Source: Brevibacterium jeotgali (GTDB lineage: Bacteria; Actinomycetota; Actinomycetes; Actinomycetales; Brevibacteriaceae). Taken from it: a stretch of 64,000 nucleotides of DNA. The notes below the pieces were generated by a model. That model ran no database searches and had not been told where the DNA came from. It saw nothing but the letters and a program-made list of their open reading frames with translations. Made by a program: the position numbers and the translations under genes. Numbering within the stretch: position 1 is the first letter of the stretch; the number at the start of each line of letters is the position of its first letter. The stretch spans positions 1 to 64,000 of the forward strand of contig NZ_FXZM01000008.1 of NCBI RefSeq assembly GCF_900169175.1. The letters run 5' to 3'. Below, piece by piece: positions 11,803 to 20,404 of the stretch.

Positions 11803-12185
11803 AGTTCGTCCAATCCCTTGTTGACGGTCGCCGCGTCCTCGGGCATTCCGAGGAGCTCGAAGCGGTAGAGGACCGGCACGCCGCATTTTTCGGCCACGGT
11901 GTGCGCCGCGCGGCAGTAGTCCTCGCCAAAATTCGTGTTCCCCGCGCCGATGACTCCCACGAGCTTGTCGCGGTTGTCCTTGACGTTGAGGAACTTGATG
12001 ACCTGCTTCGGCACGGATCCCCGATTGATGCCCGCGCCGAAGGTGGGTGTGATGAGGACGAAGGGCTCGGCGATGAGCGGAGTCGGGGCCTTCGTCACGA
12101 GAGGCAGACGCAGCACCGGGTGGTGCAGCCTCTGCGCGAATCTATGGGTGTACTCGGAGGGGCTCGAATAGTAGACGACGAGCAA
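11784..12185 (-). CDS. nrdI: NrdI flavodoxin-like activator of NrdF
   Basis: A 133-residue flavodoxin-fold protein that supplies oxidant for assembly of the Mn-tyrosyl radical in NrdF. FMN-binding loops include [30 protein letters not shown] and [12 protein letters not shown]. The only start giving the conserved beta-1 strand is TTG at 12185, a rare codon with a weak ribosome site; the ATG at 12192 is out of frame. It sits 15 nt after nrdH and overlaps nrdE. Confidence 0.94.
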
Positions 12186-12200
12186 CGAGCATCACACCGA

Positions 12201-12449
12201 TCAGGCTACGGAGGACGCTGCGCCCGCCTGCGCGTCGAGCGTCCCGATCTTGTCAGGGCGGAAACCGGACCAGTGATCGTCGTCGGTCACGACGACCGGT
12301 GCCTGCATGTAGCCCATCGCCTTCACGACGTCGAGCGCTCCCGGGTCCTTGCTGAGGTCCACCGTGCGGTACTCGACACCCCGTGCATCGAGGGCGCGGA
12401 AGGTGGCATTGCACTGCACGCAAGAGGGCTTCGTGTACACCGTGATCAT
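12201..12449 (-). CDS. nrdH: NrdH glutaredoxin-like redoxin
   Basis: An 82-residue thioredoxin-fold electron donor to NrdEF. It has the CxxC motif in TKPSCVQCNATFRAL, the NrdH-type LDARGVEYRTVDL strand, the cis-Pro QAPVVV and the WSGFRPDKI C-terminal signature that separates NrdH from glutaredoxins. The ATG at 12449 has an AAGGACGGGAA ribosome site. First gene of the operon, downstream of two NrdR boxes. Confidence 0.96.
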   Translation of the reverse strand: MITVYTKPSCVQCNATFRALDARGVEYRTVDLSKDPGALDVVKAMGYMQAPVVVTDDDHWSGFRPDKIGTLDAQAGAASSVA

Positions 12450-12525
12450 GGGGTTCCCGTCCTTCGTCCACTGATTGAGTGCTGTCTGAGTGCCGTCCGA
12501 CCGCTGCGCTCCCGCAACGATCAGA

Positions 12526-12572
12526 CCACTAGATGTTGTGTTCATGGACAACGGTACCCCCATATGGTGTGT
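12526..12572 (-). promoter_or_regulatory. Two NrdR boxes upstream of nrdHIEF
   Basis: Against the NrdR consensus ACACWATATATWGTGT, box 1 (12526-12541, minus strand ACACAACATCTAGTGG) matches 13 of 16 and box 2 (12557-12572, ACACACCATATGGGGG) matches 11 of 16. Their centres are 31 bp apart, three helical turns, the spacing known for NrdR repression of RNR operons. The rest of the 585-bp gap (12450-13034) has no supported gene; besides these boxes it holds a small CCCGCGC hairpin at 12678-12694 and the palindrome at 12877. Confidence 0.75.
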
Positions 12573-12876
12573 CACACCAGTGTGATTCGACGGTCCCGCG
12601 CGTGTCGTGCACAAGGGGTGCACGGACGTGATCCGACTTCTCCACAGGGTGTGAACAACAGCCTTGTGGTTCCACTTCCCGCGCCTCGCGCGGGATGCCG
12701 TGTTCGCAGAGGTTCCAGAGAGCATCCCGATTCCCCAGTTCGTCCCCAACCGGAGTCGGCGCGTCCACATCGAAAGAATTTCTGAGATGGGTCGCAGCTC
12801 ACTGATCGGAGGTGTCTGACCCCACTCCGGACTCACCGGGAGCCCTCCGCAGCCCACCAGAGGCCATCCGTGCGCA

Positions 12877-12908
12877 CCGGTGTGGCTGTTCCGGAACAGC
12901 CACACCGG
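12877..12908. repeat. Perfect 32-bp palindrome upstream of the moxR operon
   Basis: CCGGTGTGGCTGTTCC is followed immediately by its exact reverse complement. As RNA it would form a 14-bp stem with a CCGG tetraloop; as DNA it is a large symmetric site. It lies 127 nt before the moxR ATG and 428 nt before nrdH on the other side. It could be an operator, a bidirectional terminator/insulator, or a leader hairpin of the moxR transcript. No close T-run. Confidence 0.8.
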
Positions 12909-13034
12909 AGCGAGCGCGGTGTCCGCGGTCACCGATACCGTGGTGCGCAGTGGCCGCGGGATCGCAGCGGCCGATACCGCACGGGTCCCGATCACGCGGG
13001 CCCCGCAGCTCGGCCCCACACCGGAGGAGACAGC

Positions 13035-14030
13035 ATGACAGCGCACCAGCCGTCGACGGCGAACACCCGTGAGATCACGTCTGCGGCAGAGGTCCTGGTG
13101 CGCGTCCAGGGCTATCTGGACACGTTCGTCGTCGGACAGCAGAGGCTGCGCGAATCGCTGCTCATCGGACTCCTCACAGAGGGCCACCTCCTGCTGGAGA
13201 GCGTTCCGGGCCTGGCGAAGACCACCGCTGCGTCTGCGCTCGCAGGCGCGGTGTCGTCGTCCTTCGCTCGGATCCAGTGCACCCCCGACCTCCTGCCCAG
13301 CGACATCATCGGCACCCAGATCTACAACGCGTCGACGGGCGCCTTCGACACTCGGCTGGGGCCCGTGCATGCCCACATCATCCTGCTCGACGAGATCAAC
13401 AGATCGAGCGCGAAGACCCAGTCGGCGATGCTCGAAGCCATGCAGGAGCGGCAGACCACGATCGGCGGCAAGCGGTTCGACCTTCCGAACCCCTTCCTCG
13501 TGATGGCGACGCAGAACCCGATCGAGCAGGAGGGCACGTACCCCCTCCCGGAAGCGCAGCTGGACCGCTTCATGCTCAAGGACGTGCTCGCCTACCCGAC
13601 ACCGGACGAGGAGCTCGATATCCTGCGCCGCCTGGACGACGGGGTCTTCGAAACGCACCCGGACCCGGCGTGCAGCGTCGAAGAGCTGCGCGGCATGCAG
13701 CAGTCGGCGAGCAACATCTACATCGACCCGGCCATCAGCCGGTACATCGTCGAGCTCGTCTGGGCGACCCGCGCAGCGGACCGCGTGATCGGCCCGCGGG
13801 GCGCCTTCGTCGAAGCCGGCGCCTCACCGCGCGCTTCGATCGCGTTCACCCGGGCTTCCCGCGCGCTCGCCCTGATCCGTGGTCGGAACTACGTCATCCC
13901 GGAAGATGTGAAGGACCTCGCCCAGCGGATCCTCGGCCACCGGATCGCACTGACGTTCGAGGGCATCGCCGAGGGAGTCACCACGACCCAGCTCGTGACG
14001 GAGATCCTGAACCGCGTGAGGACTCCCTGA
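13035..14030 (+). CDS. MoxR-family AAA+ ATPase
   Basis: A 331-residue AAA+ chaperone-like ATPase. Walker A is in ESVPGLAKTTAAS, Walker B in HIILLDEINRSSAKTQSAMLEAMQERQ, sensor 1 in FLVMATQNPIEQEGTYPLPEAQLDRF, and the C-terminal lid has ASPRASIAFTRASRALA. The start at 13035 has GGAGGAG 7 nt upstream; the longer in-frame extension is out of character. MoxR proteins act with VWA-domain partners encoded alongside, as here, in maturation or remodelling of membrane or metal-binding complexes. Its stop overlaps the DUF58 gene start (TGATG). Confidence 0.95.
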   Translation: MTAHQPSTANTREITSAAEVLVRVQGYLDTFVVGQQRLRESLLIGLLTEGHLLLESVPGLAKTTAASALAGAVSSSFARIQCTPDLLPSDIIGTQIYNASTGAFDTRLGPVHAHIILLDEINRSSAKTQSAMLEAMQERQTTIGGKRFDLPNPFLVMATQNPIEQEGTYPLPEAQLDRFMLKDVLAYPTPDEELDILRRLDDGVFETHPDPACSVEELRGMQQSASNIYIDPAISRYIVELVWATRAADRVIGPRGAFVEAGASPRASIAFTRASRALALIRGRNYVIPEDVKDLAQRILGHRIALTFEGIAEGVTTTQLVTEILNRVRTP

Positions 14031-14947
14031 TGGCAGCTCTCCTCACGCGCATCCGCGCGCGGCTCACCCTGCACACGCACAGGCGTGTGGCGAGTCTGCT
14101 CGACGGTGGATGGGCCTCGATGTTCCACGGGCAGTCACTCGACTTCGACGACCTGCGCGAGTACGTCGACGGTGACGAGATCCGCGACATCGATTGGAAG
14201 GCGTCCGCACGCCACCCCGTTCCCCTCGTGAAGCGGTACACGGATCACCGGCGCCTGCGCCTCGCCCTCGTCGTCGCGACCGGCCGGTCGATGGACGCGA
14301 CCGCGGCCGGCGGCGAATCGAAGCGCGATCTCGCGATCCTGCTGGCAGGTATGGCGGGCTGGTTCGCGGTGCGCGGAGGCGACGAGGTCTGCATGACGGC
14401 GAGCGACGGGCACCGCGTGATCCTGACGCGTCCGGAGTCCAGCGAAGCGGGCCTGGAGCACCTGCTGCGCCGGATCCTCGCGCGCCGCGGGACCGACGAC
14501 AGCTCCACGGCGCTCGATCTCCTGGAGTGGCTGAGCACACGTCTGCGACGCCGCCACCTCGTCATCGTCATCAGCGACGAGATCGACCTCACCGACGCCC
14601 ACCTGCGCCTCCTGCGCACGGTGTCGGCCCACCACGAGCTCCTCTGGCTCACCGTGCTCGAAGCCGACCCCCTCGCCCTGGCCGCCGCCGACGACGTCCC
14701 CTACGACGTCGCGGCGACGGTGGCGGGTGCGGCGGCCGGCACCGTGCGCTCCGGCGCCACCGTCCCCTCTCTGCTGGCCGCGGACCCCCGCGTCGCTGAG
14801 GCGTACCGCGCGGCGGAATCCGCTCGCCGGGACACCACCGGGCGCGTGCTGCGCGCGGCGGGGATCGTCGAAGAGCGGGTCGGAGCATCCGCGCAGGCGC
14901 TGCCCGCATTCCACCGCGCAGCGGAGAGGCACCGTCGTGCCCGGTGA
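14030..14947 (+). CDS. DUF58 domain-containing protein
   Basis: A 305-residue protein of the DUF58 family that always accompanies MoxR. The signature DFDDLREYVDGDEIRDIDWKASARHPVPLVKRY lies near residues 42-75, here given only as its hallmark DGDEIRDIDWKASAR. A VWA-like Rossmann half follows (LALVVATGRSMD, HLVIVISDEIDL). The motif LVVATGRSMD resembles a degenerate MIDAS. No membrane segment is evident. Start overlaps moxR stop; its end overlaps the next gene's GTG by 11 nt. Confidence 0.9.
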   Translation: MAALLTRIRARLTLHTHRRVASLLDGGWASMFHGQSLDFDDLREYVDGDEIRDIDWKASARHPVPLVKRYTDHRRLRLALVVATGRSMDATAAGGESKRDLAILLAGMAGWFAVRGGDEVCMTASDGHRVILTRPESSEAGLEHLLRRILARRGTDDSSTALDLLEWLSTRLRRRHLVIVISDEIDLTDAHLRLLRTVSAHHELLWLTVLEADPLALAAADDVPYDVAATVAGAAAGTVRSGATVPSLLAADPRVAEAYRAAESARRDTTGRVLRAAGIVEERVGASAQALPAFHRAAERHRRAR

Positions 14948-15380
14948 GCTGATACCACCTCTCGGAGCCTCCGACTTCTGGGTCGCCGCGGCTGTCTTCG
15001 GGGTCCTCATCGCCGTCCTCGTCGGCTTCCTCCCCCTCATCGGGCACCTGCGCGGCCGCGCAGCGGGCCCGCGCACCGTCCCCGTCCACGTCCGCAGTCG
15101 GTACGGCTCCCTCATCGACGCGATCGAAGAGCGCTACGCGAACGGCGACCTCACGACCAAGGCGACGGCTCAGGAGCTCAGCGCGCTGCTGCGCGACTTC
15201 GCCGCGGAGGCGTGGGGCGCCTCGGCGAAGCACATGACGCAGCGGGAGATGCGCGAAGCCGGAATCGCTCCCCTCGCGGATGCCGTCGCCCGTCTCTACA
15301 CCGCAGAGTTCGAGCGCGATGTGCCGGAGACGGCCGCCGAGGAGCTCCGTGTGGCCCGGGAGGTGATCACCCGATGGTGA
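14937..15380 (+). CDS. Membrane-anchored protein of the MoxR/VWA operon (DUF4381-like)
   Basis: A 147-residue protein with one transmembrane segment (about residues 12-34, WVAAAVFGVLIAVLVGFLPLIG) and a soluble C-terminal helical domain. The GTG start at 14937 has GGAGAGG 7 nt upstream; reading further upstream would lie inside the DUF58 gene. Its position between DUF58 and the first VWA gene matches the short BatD/DUF4381-type members of such operons, but similarity is weak and function is inferred only from context. Confidence 0.78.
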   Translation: MPGELIPPLGASDFWVAAAVFGVLIAVLVGFLPLIGHLRGRAAGPRTVPVHVRSRYGSLIDAIEERYANGDLTTKATAQELSALLRDFAAEAWGASAKHMTQREMREAGIAPLADAVARLYTAEFERDVPETAAEELRVAREVITRW

Positions 15381-16351
15381 CCCCCATGCTCTGGCTGGCG
15401 ATCGTCCTGGGCATCGCCGGACTCCTCGCGCTGGGCATCGCCTTCGCGATCCCCGCCCGCAGCCGAGGCCGCGCTCCGGTCGCCTTCCTCACCCGCCTCA
15501 CGGCACTGCCGGAGTACGTGCGTGCGCGCCGCCGCCTGCTGCTGGGGAGCCTCGCGGGGCTCGCCGTCGTCGCGCTGACCGCGGTCTTCGCCCTGGCCGG
15601 CGTCGCTCGGCCCACGACGATGGAGACCATCAGCCCCAAACGGCATCTGCGCGACGTGATGCTCTGCCTCGATGTATCGGGGTCGATGATCGGCTATGAC
15701 GCGGAGATCATCGAGTCGTACATCGACATGATCGACTCATTCGACGGCGAACGCATCGGCATGACGATCTTCAACGCGACCGCAGTCACCGTCTTCCCCC
15801 TCACGGACGACTACGACATGGCCAAGGAGTTCCTCGAGGATGCGCACGACGGCTTCGCGTCGTACGGCACCGACGGACTGGACTTCATCACCCCGACCCA
15901 GCCGGACAGCGTGCCGGGGTCCTCCCTGATCGGCGATGGCGTGGTGAACTGCGTCGAAGCCTTCGACCGGAAGGACGAGGAGCGCTCCCGCTCGATGATC
16001 CTCGCGACCGACAACGAACTGGCCGGCGACCCCCTCTTCACCCTGTCGGAGGCGTCCGACCATGCCCTCGACCACGACGTCCGCATCTATGCGCTCGCGC
16101 CGTCGCGCTACTTCTTCCCCCTCGCCCTCGACGAGCTGGAGGGGGCGGCCGAGGAGACGGACGGCGAGTTCCACTCGATGTCCGACGAGCGCGCGGTCGA
16201 CCGCATCGTCACCTCGGTCCAGGCGACGGAGGCGAGGCTGACGGACGGACGGCTCGTCACCCTGTTCCATGACAAGCCGGTGGTCCCGCTCGTGGGCAGC
16301 GGACTGGGCCTGCTCGCGCTGCTTATCCTGGCCTGGAGGATGCGACTGTGA
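15374..16351 (+). CDS. VWA-domain membrane protein (BatA-like, first copy)
   Basis: A 325-residue protein with two N-terminal transmembrane segments, a VWA domain and a C-terminal membrane segment (VPLVGSGLGLLALLILAW). The MIDAS motif is intact: DVSGSM, with a later Thr region and a D in SMILATDNE. The VWA domain faces either the cytoplasm or the outside depending on TM count; in Bat proteins it binds divalent cations and partner proteins. Overlaps the previous gene by 7 nt and the next by 4 nt. Confidence 0.9.
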   Translation: MVTPMLWLAIVLGIAGLLALGIAFAIPARSRGRAPVAFLTRLTALPEYVRARRRLLLGSLAGLAVVALTAVFALAGVARPTTMETISPKRHLRDVMLCLDVSGSMIGYDAEIIESYIDMIDSFDGERIGMTIFNATAVTVFPLTDDYDMAKEFLEDAHDGFASYGTDGLDFITPTQPDSVPGSSLIGDGVVNCVEAFDRKDEERSRSMILATDNELAGDPLFTLSEASDHALDHDVRIYALAPSRYFFPLALDELEGAAEETDGEFHSMSDERAVDRIVTSVQATEARLTDGRLVTLFHDKPVVPLVGSGLGLLALLILAWRMRL

Positions 16352-17355
16352 ACGACCTCGTCTTCGATCCGCTCCTGCCGTGGCCCGTGCTCGTCGCGAT
16401 CGCCGTCATCCTGATCACGGGCTGCGTCGTCCTCGCCGTGCTCACAGCCGGGCGTCGGGTCCAGTGGGTTCTGCGTGCCGTCGCGGTCATCGTGCTGGCC
16501 GTCGCATTCAGCCGTCCCGGGGTCCCCGTCACCGCCGTCACAGAGCGCAGCGAGGCCGCGCTCGACGTCTTCGTCGTCGTCGATGTCACCGCGTCGATGG
16601 TGGCGGAGGACTGGGACGGGGACGCACCGCGTCTCGACGGGGTCGAGGAAGACGTCGCGGAACTCGTGGAGCAGGCGCCAGAGGCCCGGTACTCCCTCAT
16701 CACCTTCGCTGCGACCAGCCAGACCGTCCTGCCGCTGACGACCGATGATTCCGCCATGCGGTCCGCGCTCGACGTTCTGCGCCCCGAAGTGACCCTGTAC
16801 TCCTCCGGCAGCTCGATCACGTCTGCTCGCGACCACCTCGTCGAGCGCCTGGAGAAGGCAGCCGAAGACCGTCCGGACAGCGCGCGCATCGTGTTCTACC
16901 TGGGAGACGGCGAACAGACGTCCGGCGACGAACCCGCACCGCTCGACGGTGTCGCCGACCTGATCGACGGCGGAGCCGTCTGGGGCTACGGAACGTCCGA
17001 CGGTGGTCGCATGCAGGAGACCCGGGGGTACTGGAACGACGAGGAGACGGAATACATCACGGACCCGTCGACCGATGGACCGGCCGTCTCGACCATCGAC
17101 GAGGGGAACCTCGAAGACATCGCGGCTGACATGGGAGTCGCATATGAGCACCGCACTGCGGGCGCGTCCGTCTCCTACGAGTTCCCCGATGTCGACACGA
17201 TCGTCCAGGAGAAGGAGGAGACGACCAGGGCCGTCTCCGAATTCACCTGGATGCTCTTCATCCCGCTCGTGGCGTGGCTCGCGGTGGAAGGCGTGTTCGT
17301 GGCGCGCCGGGTCCGAGGTCTGGGTCTGCTCTCCGGAACGAAGAGGTCGACATGA
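16348..17355 (+). CDS. VWA-domain membrane protein (BatB-like, second copy)
   Basis: A 335-residue protein with two N-terminal membrane helices, a VWA domain and one C-terminal helix (WMLFIPLVAWLAVEGVFV). MIDAS reads DVTASM, with TFAATSQ and LGDGEQTSGDE as later ligand regions. The sequence is clearly diverged from the preceding VWA protein, so the pair probably has distinct roles rather than being a recent duplication. GTG start overlapping the previous stop. Confidence 0.9.
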   Translation: MNDLVFDPLLPWPVLVAIAVILITGCVVLAVLTAGRRVQWVLRAVAVIVLAVAFSRPGVPVTAVTERSEAALDVFVVVDVTASMVAEDWDGDAPRLDGVEEDVAELVEQAPEARYSLITFAATSQTVLPLTTDDSAMRSALDVLRPEVTLYSSGSSITSARDHLVERLEKAAEDRPDSARIVFYLGDGEQTSGDEPAPLDGVADLIDGGAVWGYGTSDGGRMQETRGYWNDEETEYITDPSTDGPAVSTIDEGNLEDIAADMGVAYEHRTAGASVSYEFPDVDTIVQEKEETTRAVSEFTWMLFIPLVAWLAVEGVFVARRVRGLGLLSGTKRST

Positions 17356-18185
17356 GCCCGACTGCTGATCCAGCGGACTCCCCGCAGCGCTTCCCCCGCG
17401 GCAGACTCGCCGCAGCGGGCGTGGTCATCCTCGTCCTGCTGGTCGTCGCCGCATGGTCGGGGCTCACCCACTGGCAGCTCGCACGGGCGAGCGCGCAGTT
17501 CGAAGCGGGCAGCTACACCGCCGCGCAGGAATCCGCGGATCGATTCCTCGCGATGAGCCCCTTCGAACGTCACAAGGGCCACTTCGCCGCGGGCACCGCG
17601 CTCGCGGGCGACGGAGCGCTCGACGACGCGGAGGCGGAGCTGGAGACAGCGCTCTCCACCGCCCCCGCACGCGACCAGTGCGCGGTCCGGGTCAATCTCG
17701 CCCTCGTCCAGGAGGGACAGGGCGACGCGTTCCGCGACGCCGACGACGTCGACGCCGCCGACGACCGCTACGACGCGGCGCGCACGACGCTCACGGAAGC
17801 TCCTGAGGAATGCCGCCCCGACGGCTCCCCACAGGACGAGGAGATGGATTCTCAGGAACAGCGGGTCGACGAATCTCAGGAGGAGATGAACAATCCCTCC
17901 TCCGAGGGGGAAGGGGACTCCGACGGGGAGGAGAGCTCCGGTGAGTCGGATGGCGGCGACTCCGAGGACGGAGACGGCGGCGGTGGCGGCGGCGGTTCCG
18001 GCGGCGGCGAGGAGTCCCCGGGCGGTTCTGGTGACGACACTGCCGGTGACGAGGAGTCCGGCGAGGGCGACGAGCGCATGGAGGAGCTCGAGAGGCGCCG
18101 CCAGGAGTCGGAGGAGCGTCACTCGCAGACGAATGAGGGCGGCACCGGATCGGGCGTGCGCGACCCGGGGTCGAAGCCATGGTGA
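17352..18185 (+). CDS. TPR-like membrane protein with long acidic/Gly-Ser tail (BatC-like)
   Basis: A 277-residue protein. A transmembrane helix (about 20-40) is followed by a TPR-like helical region (QFEAGSYTAAQESADRFLAM, then AGDGALDDAEAELETAL). Next comes an Asp/Glu/Ser/Gly-rich low-complexity tract (about 155-250, with an eight-Gly run) and a charged helical end. This matches the TPR-plus-tail layout of BatC, the usual last gene of MoxR/Bat operons. The tail is presumably disordered. Start codon overlaps the preceding stop. Confidence 0.82.
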   Translation: MSPTADPADSPQRFPRGRLAAAGVVILVLLVVAAWSGLTHWQLARASAQFEAGSYTAAQESADRFLAMSPFERHKGHFAAGTALAGDGALDDAEAELETALSTAPARDQCAVRVNLALVQEGQGDAFRDADDVDAADDRYDAARTTLTEAPEECRPDGSPQDEEMDSQEQRVDESQEEMNNPSSEGEGDSDGEESSGESDGGDSEDGDGGGGGGGSGGGEESPGGSGDDTAGDEESGEGDERMEELERRRQESEERHSQTNEGGTGSGVRDPGSKPW

Positions 18186-18208
18186 GTGGCCTCTGCGTGT
18201 GAAACCAT

Positions 18209-19312
18209 GTGCGCATGGTGAACGACGCTCCGGTCCGGCTGCGCGCCGAACTGCAGACCTTTCCCCCGTACATCCCCGGGCGTGCGCCGGCCCAGGTCCC
18301 GGGGCTGAGCCCGTTCCGCCTGTCGTCCAACGAGAACCACCTCGCTCCCCTCCCCGCAGTGCTCGAGCAGCTTGCCCGTCCCGGCTCCGGGCCCACCCGG
18401 TACCCGGACGACGCGGCCGTCGCGCTGCGCCGCACGCTCGGCGAGGTGTTCGGAGTCTCGCCCGACAGGACGATCGTGACGACGGGAGCCTCGGAGCTTC
18501 TCGTCGCCATCACGCAGATCACGTCGGACAATCGGACCGAGGCGATCTACCCGTGGCCATCCTTCGAGATGTATCCGCAGGTGACCGGCCTCGCCGGAGC
18601 GAAGCGCCACGCCGTTCCGCTGCTGCCCGACGGTCGCCATGACCTCCCGGCGATGGCCGAGGCCGTCACGGAGGCCACCGGCCTCGTGTTCCTCTGCTCC
18701 CCGAACAACCCGACGGGCCCCGTCCTCACGCATGCGGAGCTGACCGCCTTCCTCGCGCGCGTGCCGCCGCACGTCGTCGTCGCACTCGACGAGGCGTACT
18801 GGGAGTTCGCGAACGACCCGCAGGCGGCCCGCGGCATCGAGCTGCTCGATGCCCATCCGAACCTCGTCCTCCTGCGGACGTTCTCCAAGGCGCACGGCCT
18901 TGCCGGGATGCGCGTGGGATACGCGATCGCGCACGAATCGGTCATCGAGGGACTCCTCAAGGCAGTCATTCCGTTCGGCGTCACCGAGGTCAGCCAGGCG
19001 GCCGCCCTCGTCTCCCTGGACCACCACGACGAGGTCCTCGCTCGTGCCCGCGAGATCGCCGCCCAGCGAGACGCGTTCGCGGACGCGCTCCGCGCACAGG
19101 GGTGGAACGTCCCGCAGGCGCAGGGCAACTTCGTCTGGCTCCCCCTGGGAGAGCGGTCCGACGACTTCGAGATCGCGGCGAGCCGACAGGCGCTCGCCGT
19201 CCGCAACCTCGGCGCCGGTGTCCGCATCAGCGTCGGCCCGCAGGAGGCGCTCGACCGCGTCCTCGACGTGACTGCAGCATTCCGGGAGGAGCACCCCGAC
19301 CTCTCGCTCTGA
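18209..19312 (+). CDS. PLP-dependent aminotransferase, histidinol-phosphate/aromatic aminotransferase family
   Basis: A 367-residue fold-type I transaminase. Visible: substrate/PLP loop SSNENH, TTGASELL, SPNNPTG (Asn to PLP O3), ALDEAY (D194) and TFSKAHGLAGMRVGY with the Schiff-base K227. It lies 23 nt after the MoxR operon but next to a ureohydrolase and a ThDP enzyme, so it may be the transaminase of that catabolic set instead of a histidine-pathway HisC; no other his gene is nearby. Start may be GTG 18209 or GTG/ATG 18215. No ribosome site is obvious. Confidence 0.85.
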   Translation: MRMVNDAPVRLRAELQTFPPYIPGRAPAQVPGLSPFRLSSNENHLAPLPAVLEQLARPGSGPTRYPDDAAVALRRTLGEVFGVSPDRTIVTTGASELLVAITQITSDNRTEAIYPWPSFEMYPQVTGLAGAKRHAVPLLPDGRHDLPAMAEAVTEATGLVFLCSPNNPTGPVLTHAELTAFLARVPPHVVVALDEAYWEFANDPQAARGIELLDAHPNLVLLRTFSKAHGLAGMRVGYAIAHESVIEGLLKAVIPFGVTEVSQAAALVSLDHHDEVLARAREIAAQRDAFADALRAQGWNVPQAQGNFVWLPLGERSDDFEIAASRQALAVRNLGAGVRISVGPQEALDRVLDVTAAFREEHPDLSL

Positions 19313-19328
19313 CAGCTCGCTCTGACAG
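19303..19328 (+). repeat. 13-bp tandem duplication spanning the aminotransferase stop codon
   Basis: CTCGCTCTGACAG occurs twice back to back (19303-19315, 19316-19328), each copy carrying a TGA. The first TGA ends the gene. A recent slippage event is likely. Confidence 0.85.
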
Positions 19329-19369
19329 ATGACTCTCCGTCACGCGTCGATCCACCCACAAGGAGGACC

Positions 19370-20404
19370 ATGTCCGACGATCAGCCCCTGGGCCCCGCCG
19401 ACTACAGCGCCACCCCCCGCTTCGCAGGGCCGCCGACCTTCGGCCTCCTCCCCCGCCTCGACGAGGTCGAAGCCGGGCGACCGGGCTCGGACATCGACGT
19501 GAAGATCCTCGGAGTCCCGTTCGATGCGGGAGTGAGCTTTCGTCCCGGAGCCCGGTTCGGACCCGACCACATCCGGACCTCATCGAAGCTCCTGCGCCCC
19601 TACAACCAGGCCGTCGACGTCCAGCCCTTCCACGCCCAGCAGGTCGCTGACTGCGGCAACCTGGGGGTGAATCCGTTCGACATCGAAGCGGCGATCACCA
19701 CGGTCGAGCAGAACGCGGACGCGATGCGCGCGGACGGGTCGACGCTCCTCACCCTCGGGGGCGACCACACGCTGGCGCTGCCGAACATCCGCTCCGTGCA
19801 CCGGACCCACGGTCCGATCGCCGTGCTGCACTTCGACGCCCACCTCGACACGTGGGACACCTACATGGGAGCGCCGTACACGCATGGCACCCCCTTCCGC
19901 CGCGCGAGCGAGGAGGGCCTCCTCGACCTCGAGCGATGCCTCCACGTGGGCATCCGGGGCCCGCTCTACGGCAAGGAGGACCTCGAGTCCGACGGAGTGC
20001 TGGGCTTCCAGGTGATCCGATCGGATGACTTCGAGTTCCAGCCGCTGCCGCGGATCATCGAGCGGATGCGGGCACGACTGGGCGACGCCCCCGTCTACCT
20101 GTCGATCGACATCGACGTGCTGGACCCTGCGGCAGCACCCGGCACCGGCACACCGGAGACCGGTGGACTCACGAACCGCGAGCTCCTCAACGCGGTCCGC
20201 GGACTCGCGGGCCTGAATGTGGTGGGAGCGGAGATCGTCGAAGTGGCGCCCGCATATGACCATGCGGAGGTCACCGGACTCGCTGCCGCGCAGCTGGGCT
20301 ACGAGATCCTCTCGCTGTGGGCCAGCGCGAAGCAGGGGCGGACCGCCGTCGGCGGCCCCGTCGCAGAGCACCTGCGCAGCGCACCGGAAGGAGATCCACG
20401 ATGA
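19370..20404 (+). CDS. Ureohydrolase (agmatinase/guanidinobutyrase family)
   Basis: A 344-residue binuclear-Mn hydrolase that removes urea from a guanidino compound. Metal ligands are all present: H133 (GGDH), D156, H158 and D160 (FDAHLD), D247 and D249 ([19 protein letters not shown]). AAGGAGG lies just upstream. The stop overlaps the ThDP enzyme start (ATGA), indicating coupled expression. Substrate could be agmatine, guanidinobutyrate or another guanidino acid; the ThDP neighbour favours 4-guanidinobutyrate (see findings). Confidence 0.92.
   Translation: MSDDQPLGPADYSATPRFAGPPTFGLLPRLDEVEAGRPGSDIDVKILGVPFDAGVSFRPGARFGPDHIRTSSKLLRPYNQAVDVQPFHAQQVADCGNLGVNPFDIEAAITTVEQNADAMRADGSTLLTLGGDHTLALPNIRSVHRTHGPIAVLHFDAHLDTWDTYMGAPYTHGTPFRRASEEGLLDLERCLHVGIRGPLYGKEDLESDGVLGFQVIRSDDFEFQPLPRIIERMRARLGDAPVYLSIDIDVLDPAAAPGTGTPETGGLTNRELLNAVRGLAGLNVVGAEIVEVAPAYDHAEVTGLAAAQLGYEILSLWASAKQGRTAVGGPVAEHLRSAPEGDPR

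Noticed and set aside
12529..12802. Minus-strand short frames in the nrdH upstream gap
   Set aside because: They run over the NrdR boxes, lack ribosome sites and have no recognisable domain.
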